A model generated the notes under the pieces. It had not been told where the DNA came from. It saw only the letters and a program-made list of their open reading frames with translations, and did not search any database. 64,000 nucleotides of DNA from Heliocidaris erythrogramma (Eukaryota; Echinodermata; Echinoidea; Camarodonta; Echinometridae), in NCBI GenBank assembly GCA_025617745.1, contig CM046870.1, positions 27,609,927 to 27,673,926 of the forward strand, written 5' to 3'. Shown piece after piece: positions 23,883 through 33,540 of the stretch (position 1 is the stretch's first letter; each line of letters opens with the position of its first letter). The position numbers and the translations under genes were made by a program.

Positions 23883-25279
23883 ATTAACTTATGACAGGTT
23901 TACAACGTTCGCCGAATGCACAACAGAAAGGAAATTGTGTTTTGATCAAAATTCATGAAAACATAAAGGAAAGCATGGTCTTAATCTTTATGATATTGAA
24001 GTAAACTTTCCCTATAACTGGAAGGCAGCAAACGAAATCTTTCAACATGTTCAACTTTGGTCGAAATAGATATTTCGCAAAATCAAAATCTCAGAATCTA
24101 TCAACAGATGAAAGTCATTCGCCTTGAAAAAATGAAAACAATAACATAAAAAGTTTCGAGAAAAAACAAGTTTTCTTCCCTAAAACTTCTACCCTCTTTT
24201 TTTTTTTCTTTCCCTTATAGCAATACAGTGACCTTTCTTTCTGACATGGAGTCGATCAAATTTCCTGAGCCATAAATTGAGTCACAATCTCTGTAGGTTA
24301 GCATCGATCATGTCGCATTAGACCTGACTGTTCCCAAGGCGTTACCGTCAACTGTTATCATAAGTGATTTGATTAGCTCCTCTGTCAGGTATAACATGTA
24401 TTAAGGAAGGAAAGACAATGAAAACATGACAGGCGAGAGAGAAGGAGAGGAGGGAATGAGGGGCTATGGTTGGTATTAGCCTGCAGTGCTAATTAGATTT
24501 CCCCCGCCCATCTCTCTTCACCGCGCGGCGTCGCATGTTATACGCTACGGGTTTGAAAAGAGTTTGCGGGCTTCTGATTGCTTATCTCTGCTCCGGTTTG
24601 TCCGACCACACTCTCTTCTTTTTGAACACTCTTCACTATTGGGGACTTTTCATGTCTTTCCCGAACATTTGATTATCTTCCCTGCTGTGATTTATCTCAT
24701 GTATTTGTTTCTTCAGTATATTTAACATCGAATTTAGGAAATGATTTCTTCCTCTATTCCCTCATACTTAATCGCGGCTTTGATATTGTACAGTATCAAA
24801 GCCACGATTAAGTAGCCATAAATTTTCTTTGCCATTATACAAAGTATAAAGTATTGTGAAAATAAGACCTTTATTGTTCTACTTAGATGACTTATATGTA
24901 TCACCTTCACTGTTTCTTATTCCAGGAATACTTTTTGCATTTAAAGCCCATATATCAAAAACCTCTAAGATGCATAAGGCCATAATTATCAGGCTAGCGT
25001 GTGTATACTCTATATGCAGTATATACTTCTAAGGCTAAAATTCTAATCTAACAATCGATTACTAAGTTTCCAATTCTATTATGTTTGAGTTTCGTCTGTT
25101 TGTAATCATATTAGAGTCTAAAATTGTAAATTGATCGCTATAGATTCACATTTAGCCTTAGGCCTGTCCAAGGCCGCCATCTCAAACGTTATACATGTCA
25201 TGTTTCTCTGCGACCATCTTTAGGCTTACACCCCAAGTATCGTTTAATTTAAGTTTTAGAGATGTATCTTTTTGTTATC
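23883..25279. other. Non-coding
   Basis: Contains the small hairpin at 24767 and otherwise AT-rich single-copy-looking sequence. Confidence 0.5.
24767..24812. repeat. Small perfect-looking hairpin
   Basis: CTTAATCGCGGCTTTGATA and its inverse, with one mismatch, around an 8-base loop. Too short for a typical animal pre-miRNA. Confidence 0.7.
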
Positions 25280-26035
25280 CTCTATATTTTTAGTCCAACC
25301 ATTTCTTGCCATACCCTTCCTTTTGTTATTTTTTTTTTGTTATTTTTTTTTTGTTATTTTTTTTTTTTAATGTATTTATTGAATTTTACAAAATGCAACA
25401 AATCAGGTACAAAATCAGCCTTCCTTTTGTTATTCATAATTCCTTCCCTATGCCCTTTTCAATTCACTTTCACCTGGTCTTCCTCCGGAAAAAAAGTCTC
25501 CCGAGATAAAGTACTTTTGTACTTGAAAGGGGATCATAATTATTTTGTGATAACATGACATTTTGATAATCTTATACAGCTGTAACATCTTTTGGAACAG
25601 ATTAAACATGTATCTATCTATTACTTTCTTTTTATTTTAGTCTTATCCGCTCTTTTCATGCCCGTCCTTTTGTTTTCCTTTCCTGTGTTATTTTCATTTT
25701 ACTTTCACCGGCTCATCTTTTTCCGAAAGGTCTTCATGTGTCTCCCGAGATGGAGAGTTTGACAAGGGCTCATACTTATTGTTGATTCAAATGTTAATAA
25801 TTTTTAGTACAGCTTAAGTATCTTTTGGAACAGGTTAAACGTGTATCTTTCTATCCCGTCCTACATAATTTTCGTCTTATTCCTGTCTCTGAGTGCACGG
25901 TCGACCTTTAGTATACATTCTCCATGTCCCCTTCACTTCACTTTCACTGGGTCATCTTCCTCCGAAAGGTCTTGAGGGTATCTCGGGAGATGGAGAAGCT
26001 TGACAGGGGATCATATTTTGTGTTAACACGTTGTG
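25280..26035 (+). repeat. Three-unit array, about 235-245-bp period
   Basis: TCTCCCGAGAT-type motifs recur at about 25497, 25740 and 25981. CTTTTGGAACAG...TTAAAC recurs at 25589 and 25822. TTTCACYGG...TCCG precedes each. Units are diverged. Confidence 0.75.
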
Positions 26036-27610
26036 CAGGTGGCCGGTTTAGCGGTTAATGCGCCACATGTAAGCTTGTCATCCCTATTTCCCCCAGCGAT
26101 TAGCACACGTGGGACCAGGACGAAGATCGGACTACTCAAACATGAAAGTGACTCTCTGGTCTTGCAAAGATATCCCTCTCGATCGCGCGCTCTCTCTCGT
26201 TGACTGCCTCGAGCCCTCTCTCCGTCTCTCTTGCTCTCTTAGGTCTTCACTAGCTATTATTCTCTCCCCCTCTCTCTCTCCCTCTCTCCCTTTCTCTCTT
26301 TCTCTCTTTAATTATGATTATACTGTTTTGTTTTTCTCTTGCTCTCTCTCTCTCTCTCTGAATTTCGATGGCACTCTTAACACATTCTCTTCCCTCAGTC
26401 TCTCTCTCTCTCTCTCTTCTACTCACACCTTTCTCCCTTCTTCTCTATTCCCCTCTCGCTATTTCTGCATCAACTGTAGATGTCTTCTTTGCTCTCCTCC
26501 TTCAATTTCTCTACCCATTTTCCCATTTTCTTTTAGCATCTTCTACCATCCACCTAGTATCATTACTTGTACCAATATGGTTACACCTTCCCCCTTTTTG
26601 TTTTACCAATCGCTCACTCGATATCTACTGTAGATCTCTCTTTAACTCCAACTCCCCTCTCCCATCTCTCCCATCTCTCTCTCTCTCTCTCTCTCTCTCC
26701 CAACCTTCTATTATGACTCTCTTAATCTAGTCCCATGCTCTTCGTCTCTCCCTTCCCTCTATCTTCTATGATCAGACCTCCCTCTTTTTTATTTACCATT
26801 CGCGCTTTCGACATCTACCGTAGATCTCTCTCTAACCATGTTAACTATTACTCCCTCTCTCCCCTCCCTATCTCTCTCCCTCTCTCTCTCTTTCTCTCTC
26901 TCTCTCGTTCACCCTCTCAATCTCTTATGATAAGTCTTTGCATCTAGTCTCGTGCTCTATCTACCCTCTCTACGTTCTATGATCACACATTTACCCCTTC
27001 TTTTCTGTTCCACCTTTCGCTCTTTTGTTATCTACCGTAGATCGCTCTTTAACTTCGACCCCCTCTCCCTCTCCCCCTCCCTCTCCCCATCTCCCTATCA
27101 ACCTCTCAACATCATTATGATAACGCTTAACATTTGGTCACAAGCTCTATCTCACCTCTCTCTACCTTCCATAACCACATTTTGCCCGATTCTGTGCTGA
27201 GTTACCATTCGCTTTTTCCATAGCTATCTACTCTTTAACTCCGACTCCCCTCTCCCCCACCCTCCCCCTCTCTCAAGCTTCTATAATGACTATAATGAAT
27301 CTACCCTGATAGCAGAAAGTGGTAAAAATTACGTGATAATTACGTCGTGGTTTTCGTCTTTTTTACGTCATGTAATTACGTCAATAAGACGACAACTTGC
27401 ACCAACACAAGACGTCAAGAGGACGTCTTATTTTGACGTCATCTGTACACTGTAAAAACTGAAGTGCTGTATATAGCACTTTTTGAGGGCATGCATAGGG
27501 ACTGCACTCAGAGTGCTATTGAATGCACACAGCGTGCTATTTCAGCACTTTCACGGGAGCTGGACCGGCTCCTTAAACTGCTAAACATTCATTAAAAAAA
27601 ATGATTTGGG

Positions 27611-27672
27611 CGAGCTTCGAACCAGGGTCCGCTGATCGAGAATTGCTGGCATTACCGCTAGACTAACTCACA
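27611..27672 (-). other. tRNA-like block in the left arm of the nested foldback
   Basis: The minus strand reads GTTAGTCTAGCGGTAATG and, further on, CCTGGTTCGAAGCTCGCC. It looks like a tRNA-derived internal Pol III promoter. It is not a functional tRNA, because the acceptor stem does not close convincingly. Confidence 0.5.
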
Positions 27673-27781
27673 TTGTACGATTTAGAGCAGATCATATTGT
27701 TACATAGTGAATTTACGACACCACATAGTTCATGTTATCTACTTGACTCCCATGACTAAACTGGATTGCAAGAAGCATTCG

Positions 27782-27843
27782 TTAGTCCATCGGTAACGTC
27801 AGCGCCTCTCAATCAGCGGAACCTGGTTCGAGGCTCGCCACGG
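27782..27843 (+). other. tRNA-like block in the right arm of the nested foldback
   Basis: This is the inverted partner of 27611-27672: GTTAGTCCATCGGTAACG then CCTGGTTCGAGGCTCGCC. Confidence 0.5.
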
Positions 27844-28736
27844 TCACATTTTTTTTTGCTGGTAAATTTCAGGTGCAGTCACTATACATGCCCCTAAAAG
27901 TAGCACTTTAGTTTTTACAGTGTACAAGACGTAGAGATGACGTCAAAACAAGACGTCCTCTTGACGTCTTGCGTTGGTGCAAGTTGTCGTCTTATTGACG
28001 TAATTACAGGACGTAAAAAAGACGAAAACCGTGACGTAAATATCACGTAATTTTTAACACTTTCTGCTATCAGGGAAGAGGAATGAAGACGTAGAGATGA
28101 CGTCAAAATAAGACGTCCTCTTGACGTCTTGCGTTGGTGCAAGTTGTCGTCTTATTGACGTAATTACAGGACGTAAAAAAGACGAAAACCACGACGTAAA
28201 TATCACGTCATTTTTTAACACTTTCTGCTATCAGGGTAGTTACATGCTATCTTTTATTTTCTCTCTCCCCCTCCCCTCTAACTTCTATAATCAGACCTTC
28301 CCCTTTTCTTTTTCGTTTACCATTCGCGCTTTCGAAATTTACCGTAGATCTCTTTTTAACGCTGACTCTCTCTCTCCCTCTCAGCATCATGGTAACTCTT
28401 ATCATTTAGTCACAAGCTCTATCTCACCTCTTTCTACCTTCCATAACCACATTTTGTCCGGTTCTGTTCTGATTAACCAATCGCTCTTTCCATATCTACT
28501 GTAGATCTCTCTTTAACTCTGACTCTTGTCGTCTCTCTGTCTCTCTCTCTCCCTCTATTTCCTTTTGTTGGATTGTATACATATACAGCTGTATATAGTC
28601 ATTATGCCCCTCTCACTTTACCCGTTATCTCGTATTTTTCACATATTACTTTTTGTTACAAATGTTTCTCTCACCCTCTCCTTCTTTCCCTTACGATCGT
28701 TTTCACTCTTGCATTGTTCTCAATTTGAATAATTTT

Positions 28737-28785
28737 TTACTACTACTACTACTACTACTACTATTACTACTACTACTACTACTAC
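28737..28785 (+). repeat. (ACT)n microsatellite
   Basis: Sixteen near-perfect TAC/ACT triplets with one TAT interruption. Confidence 0.95.
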
Positions 28786-30263
28786 AGTGGCTTCTTGTAT
28801 AGCGCTCATGTCTGTCTCAGTTACGTGGCACTGCTGGCGTTCCATGTAATTCACCTCTCACTTTCTAGCTAAGTACTTTAGATGTGATGTCTCATTTGTG
28901 TTTTCTTTGTACTCCATTCCACTCCCGTTTTCTACTTCTTTTCTTTCCTATCTGACACAGAAGTGCATAATCTGCACTATTATTTTAAAAAGAAGATTTA
29001 TTTTAACATGAATAGATTAATTCCAGTTCAGTTCAATTCTTTCTCTGTTTTTTTTCTCTCTCTCCCTCTCTCCCCCTCTCTCTCTCTCTATATATTTCCT
29101 TCTTCTTTCCCTCTAGTCGCGCTTGATATTTTCCCTGAGCCCATCCTTTGGTCAGCACTTTACTTAACCCGTCCCAATCATCGGGGTAGCGATTTAATGA
29201 AATTTAATCAAACTCTTTCAAAGTGGGACATGTGCGGGGCTCAGCCTCGTGAAGATGGTTGTGTGAGAGTGAAAGAGAGAGAGAGAGAGAGAGGGGGGGG
29301 GGGGGGCGAAATGAGTGAGATAGAATGAGAGAGACAGACAGACAAAGAGAGAGAGAGAGAGAGAGAGAGGTTGGTTGAAGTGACAGCAGTTTCAGACGTA
29401 TTTCAGCGTGGACTTACATGGCCTTTGGAGCCGTGGTTACAATGGCGTCCAATCGATCTAGGTAGCAAAAGGATGCGGACGAGTGCAGAAAAAGCAGCAC
29501 TGGGCAGGATGCATACAAGTGCTTGATAGACATGGGGCTGCGATAGTCTACGATGTAAGACTTTACTAGAATGTATGATATAAATAAAAGGAAATGTAAA
29601 TCAGTTATACGCTCAAGAGAGAAAAGAAAGATGTGGAGAGTTAGGGAGAGAGAGGGATAGAGAAAGAAAGAGAAAAAGACATTATTAAAAAAAAAATGAC
29701 ACGACCCTTCCCACACTGCACACGACTTATTCGATGGCCATGTTTTTGCATTACATTAAAACAGCAAGATCGGTCCTCCCCCTTGACAATAAAACAGCAC
29801 CCCTTAAAGGTTGGACCCACGATATGATACTGAGCAGCAGGTGTCTCCGAAACTGCTCTTAAAGAATGGCAAGGTTGAAACATCATTTCGGTGTGTGGTT
29901 GAAACGCCCATGAAATCGTTAAGTTTATTTAATCAGCATATTTTTATCCTCGTTTCCGTATCTTTGCTTAGTCGCCCGAACTGAAAAAAAAAGAATGAAA
30001 GAAAAAACTCATTGTGCCTTTGAGCTAAGTACACAGTTCCAAACACAATTAAGAAAGAACATCCCGAGAGGAGCCGCAAGCGACAAATAAGCAAGGGTAG
30101 AATACAATAACATTGCAAGTGGTGAGATAATTCATTTTAAAGTAGGTTTCCCCTCTTCTCTGCTTTCGTTCTTACGATATCAACTATCCTTTGATGTGGT
30201 ATTTTTTTTCATACCTGGCCAATAGTCATCGCAAAAACTAATATGAGAGTATGATGAAACAAC
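28786..30263. other. Non-coding, one weak exon candidate
   Basis: Minus-strand 29418-29547 is open, ends at a GTAAGT donor and follows a CGTAG acceptor-like site. It has no recognised domain, so it is noted only as a candidate. Confidence 0.3.
29268..29368 (+). repeat. (GA)n with poly-G
   Basis: Two GA runs separated by a G run at 29293-29306 and a short GACA motif. Confidence 0.9.
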
Positions 30264-30268
30264 TAGGC
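30264..30268. repeat. Target-site duplication, left copy (TAGGC)
   Basis: The 5 bp directly before the 5' LTR are identical to 38601-38605. Confidence 0.9.
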
Positions 30269-31619
30269 TGTTTCCGTGAAACAATACTTTTTATTAATGA
30301 ATTTCAAGAACACCATATTTTTGTCTTCAAAGACACCGTAAATTTCCCAGGTTACTTTGCAGCCACAATCCCCGACGATGAAGTAATTGGTTTGAGTTAG
30401 AGAACAGCAAGTTTCTCCTGATTTTCTGATAATTTGCGAGGCTAATATCGCCCAAAGAGTAAGTAACATGAAAGTTAAATATTTACATTCAATAATGATG
30501 TGAAAAAGAAAGAAATTTGATAAATCTGAGTTCAGATGTTTTAAGATCAAAGTTTGATGTCATAATTATGAATTACACAGAGCCATCATTAATGTGTTTA
30601 CTACGCTACATATTTTAGCGTTTGAAGAGTGTCGATTTCATAAACAAAGAGTGAAATTGTCTATTTTGCTTGATAAGATTAAGATTCTAAGAGTATAGAA
30701 ATTGAGATACAAAACAAGAAGTTTTGATTTAAGCTATGTCAAATAGTTGTAGTTGTACAAGCTACAAGATTATTTTGAAAGTCATTTGTGTTTTTAAAAG
30801 GTTTAAATTATAAATTAGGCTCACATGTACATGTATCTATTACTAGTATTAGGAAGGTACAATGTAGGCAGAACAAAAGAATGCCTAAGATAAAGGCTGA
30901 ATGTTTATAAATTAAAACTGTCATGCTGCATTATGCATGAGTTTGGTTTAGATATTTTGGTCACGGTGTAAGTCATTTGCGAAGGTCATATTTCATTTCA
31001 ATCAAAATGTATCTGAAATTTCTGGATGAATTAATTTATTGGATTTTATACTTTTGGGGTTCGATCTATGCACCCTTCAAAACAATCATGACTGATAGCA
31101 TGCCATTAGAATATTCAATGTAATTATCATAAACCGTGTAAGAGGTTTTCAGGGTTAATTAGTGCATAAGCATGCTTTGTGTGTTACAATTATTGTTCGA
31201 ATATACAAAAGAACTATTTCTTGAAATTATGCTTTAATGAGCAGTTTAGGTTATGTTGCCAATCCAAGCTAGATTGAGTATTTTACATTCAGTAAAAGTA
31301 TTCACTTGAAAGATTGTACATTGAAAGTATTTCAAGGAAATGTTGATTTTGAAGTCAAATTGCTGATTTAAAATATTTCTTGTAATGAAGTAACTACTGA
31401 CACAAAAAAGTCAGACATGACAGCTGATCATTGCTTGAAGTAATCTGTTTATTATGAGACATGATACATGTATTAGAGCATTGCACTAAACAATGCGTTT
31501 CTCTCTGTTTTCATTACAGATTGAATGATTTGGAAGGGAGTTCACCAATAAACTTCCATCCCATACAATATGCGGTGTTAGCCTTATTTATTGACCCCTT
31601 CTGTGACTTCAATGATCCA
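30269..31619 (+). repeat. 5' LTR of the BEL/Pao element
   Basis: Begins TGTTTCCGTGAA and ends GATCCA. It matches 37250-38600 over its whole length with about ten substitutions. It contains TATAAA-like motifs (for example near 30905) and AATAAA at 31547-31552 close to its end, which is consistent with transcription start and polyadenylation signals inside the LTR. Short open frames in either strand of the LTR are not considered genes. Confidence 0.95.
31503..31519 (+). promoter_or_regulatory. Splice-acceptor-like site inside the 5' LTR
   Basis: A pyrimidine run followed by TTCATTACAG resembles a strong 3' splice site, and it is present unchanged in the 3' LTR. It could join an upstream LTR-promoted leader to the internal region, or splice host transcripts into the element. 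This is inferred from consensus only. Confidence 0.3.
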
Positions 31620-31842
31620 TCGATTCAATTCTTTGATGCTGTTGCGGCCAGCTATGGATTCTTCAGCATCAGTCTGCTAACCAGTTCCGGAATCTTCTGA
31701 TTCAACCTGCTAACCTGGGATCGAAGTACAGAAGGACGCTTTTGTTGAGTCAGTTACTCAACTCTATTCAGCTACCAAGAAAAACCTAAGCCTTAAGAGA
31801 TCCATCTTAGTCCGCTTACCTGGGACCCCTGAAAGATGAACC

Positions 31843-33540
31843 ATGACAGAGGCAAAGAATTTACAGAGTCTAAAGCTGCAACGACGTGCTGGAAAAGCAA
31901 AGCTGACCAGATACGGGAAGGTAGTTGTCGATCTACTAGAGTCACAACAGCCTATAGAAAAAGTGAGAGAAGCATTTCAGAAATGTGAAGTGACATTTAC
32001 AGAACTCGAAGAAAAGCATGAAGAATACACACTCTGCATAGAGGATGATGATGAGTTCAACAAAGAGGAAGGTTGGATGATTGATGTCCAGAAATACTTC
32101 ACTGAATTGCGGCTTGAAGTAGATAGCCATGGTAGCAGTGGCCTCTCTTCGGACAGCACCATTAACCAGACTGTGCCAGAAGGTAATAATAATCAGCAAC
32201 CTTCAAATCATGTTCCCGTCGACAATTCAGAGTCCATGTTCAAGCTAGAGAAGATGAAGTTGCCGAAATTCAAGGGTGATGTTAGGGATTATCACCTTTT
32301 CAAGACAGATTTCCTTCATCTTTCTAGGTCATACTCAGAAAGAGATACAATCTCTCTGCTTCACAACTGCCTAGAAGGAAAGCCTGCAGAAATGTTACGT
32401 GGAGTTACAGACACTGGAGCTGCGTGGAAGTTTTTGGAAGCAGTCTATGGTGACAAGACGTTTCTAGTAGATGCTGTGATAAACGACATCAACTCCTTCA
32501 AAGGATTACGAGAAGGTGAAAATATGAGATTTTGTGAATTCTCACAGCTAATACTCAGGAGTTATAATATTATCAAAGGAGTGGGACGCACCCAGGATAT
32601 TGATAATGTACAGATGTTGTCAACCATAGAAAAGAAATTGAACATGGAGGACAAAAAAGAATGGTTCAGGTACCTCAATTATAACAAGTATGACTCATCC
32701 TTGCCTGTGCTGATGGACTGGATGACGGATGAAATGACTGCACGTATCAGAGCAACTGCTCCACTCAGATGCAGTAACAACAGCAGTGGTAGTAAGCAGA
32801 AAGCTTCAGTTCATCATGTAAAGTCGTCATCAAGTCGGCCTTCATTCCACAAGTGTTGGTTATGTGAGACGTCTACTCACTGGATTGATCAATGCAAAAA
32901 ACTGATCAGTATGCCCCAACCTGAAAGACTGCAAAAGATGAAAGACGGTCATGCCTGCTTCAGTTGCCTGAAAAAAGCAGGACGAGATCATCGATCTTCT
33001 AACTGTCAGAGAAGGAGAAGATGCACCGAATTAGTTGAAGGGCAACAGTGTAAATACTATCACCACCCACTTTTGCATAGTAAACCAGAGAATAATGCCG
33101 TTGGAGTTGCTTGTGTGAGCAACACGAGATCATTGCTTCCTGTCATCACATGTCAGATTTTGAGTGACGACGCACAGAAAGAGGGTAATGTCTTGTTCGA
33201 CTCTGGGGCCCAGATCAGCATAATAAAGCAGTCTGTAGCAGATGAGTTGAAGTTAAAAGGAAGGAAAACTACCATCAACATAGTTAAACTGGGCCAAAGA
33301 GAAGAAGAACTTCAGACTTACATGTACAAGGTACCTATAAGAGCCCTTGACAAACAATCTGTTTATACCATCACTGCAGTTGGGCTCCCAAGTATCAATG
33401 ATGTTGTGGATGAAATACAGATAGGAGACATTGCTGCGGATCTCAACCTGAAGGAGAAGGATCTAAATAGGAGTGGTGGAGCCATTGATCTCCTAATAGG
33501 TACAGACCATCCCAGATTTCATGTACATGTACATTGCTAG
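31843..33540 (+). CDS. BEL/Pao gag and aspartic protease ORF (565 aa)
   Basis: The first ORF of the retrotransposon encodes the particle protein that packages element RNA, followed by the protease that processes the polyprotein. Residues 1-130 are charged and helix-prone. About 138-300 match the Pao gag region (DUF1759 type, with LPKFKGD at 140-146). Two zinc knuckles follow: C338-X2-C341-X4-H346-X4-C351 and C372-X2-C375-X7-H383-X4-C388, the second followed by RRRRC. The retropepsin-like domain (DUF1758 type) has its catalytic DSG at 453-455 and LLIGTDH at 550-556. The ATG at 31843 is taken as the start because it is the first in this frame after the leader. An upstream ATG at 31835 is in another frame. 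The ORF stops at TAG (33538-33540), inside the linker that normally runs on into RT, so pol expression would need a frame change here. Confidence 0.93.
   Translation: MTEAKNLQSLKLQRRAGKAKLTRYGKVVVDLLESQQPIEKVREAFQKCEVTFTELEEKHEEYTLCIEDDDEFNKEEGWMIDVQKYFTELRLEVDSHGSSGLSSDSTINQTVPEGNNNQQPSNHVPVDNSESMFKLEKMKLPKFKGDVRDYHLFKTDFLHLSRSYSERDTISLLHNCLEGKPAEMLRGVTDTGAAWKFLEAVYGDKTFLVDAVINDINSFKGLREGENMRFCEFSQLILRSYNIIKGVGRTQDIDNVQMLSTIEKKLNMEDKKEWFRYLNYNKYDSSLPVLMDWMTDEMTARIRATAPLRCSNNSSGSKQKASVHHVKSSSSRPSFHKCWLCETSTHWIDQCKKLISMPQPERLQKMKDGHACFSCLKKAGRDHRSSNCQRRRRCTELVEGQQCKYYHHPLLHSKPENNAVGVACVSNTRSLLPVITCQILSDDAQKEGNVLFDSGAQISIIKQSVADELKLKGRKTTINIVKLGQREEELQTYMYKVPIRALDKQSVYTITAVGLPSINDVVDEIQIGDIAADLNLKEKDLNRSGGAIDLLIGTDHPRFHVHVHC

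Larger units (their letters stand above)
27448..27922. mobile_element. Second TA-flanked foldback element nested in the first, with tRNA-like arms
   Basis: CACTGTAAAAACTGAAGTGC at the left and its imperfect inverse at the right define a 475-bp element with TA at 27446-27447 and 27923-27924. The arms are about 200 bp each and contain inverted tRNA-like blocks (about 27611-27672 minus, 27782-27843 plus) with A-box-like GTCTAGCGGTAA and B-box-like GGTTCGAAGC / GGTTCGAGGC. Confidence 0.8.
27304..28236. mobile_element. TA-flanked foldback element with a duplicated arm
   Basis: Ends are CCCTGATAGCAGAAAGTG at 27304 and its inverse at 28236, flanked by TA on both sides (27302-27303 and 28237-28238). 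The left arm (27304-27447) is inverted at 27923-28075, and the right arm is then repeated in direct order at 28087-28236, giving three arm copies. Arms are rich in GACGTC and ACGTAA. TA duplications suggest Tc1/mariner-type mobilisation. No transposase is encoded. Confidence 0.85.
26440..28530 (+). repeat. CT-rich satellite-like array interrupted by the foldback element
   Basis: Units of about 165-220 bp each contain ACCATTCGC...TTTCGA...ATCTACCGTAGATCTCTC followed by TTTAACTCYGACTC and long (CT)n. Copies are seen near 26470, 26625, 26815, 27035, 27222, 28330 and 28495. The 933-bp element at 27304-28236 splits the array; removing it restores the spacing. Confidence 0.8.

Noticed and set aside
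26040-26120. tRNA-like words around GGTTTAGCGGTTAATGC
   Set aside because: No B box at a proper distance and no repeat partner in the window.
30263-30550. 95-codon minus-strand frame, also present at 37205-37531
   Set aside because: Lies inside both LTRs, is not related to any gag/pol/env domain, and simply reflects the LTR repeat.
31621-31660. Primer binding site of the retrotransposon
   Set aside because: No convincing match to a tRNA 3' end could be recognised after the 5' LTR without a search.
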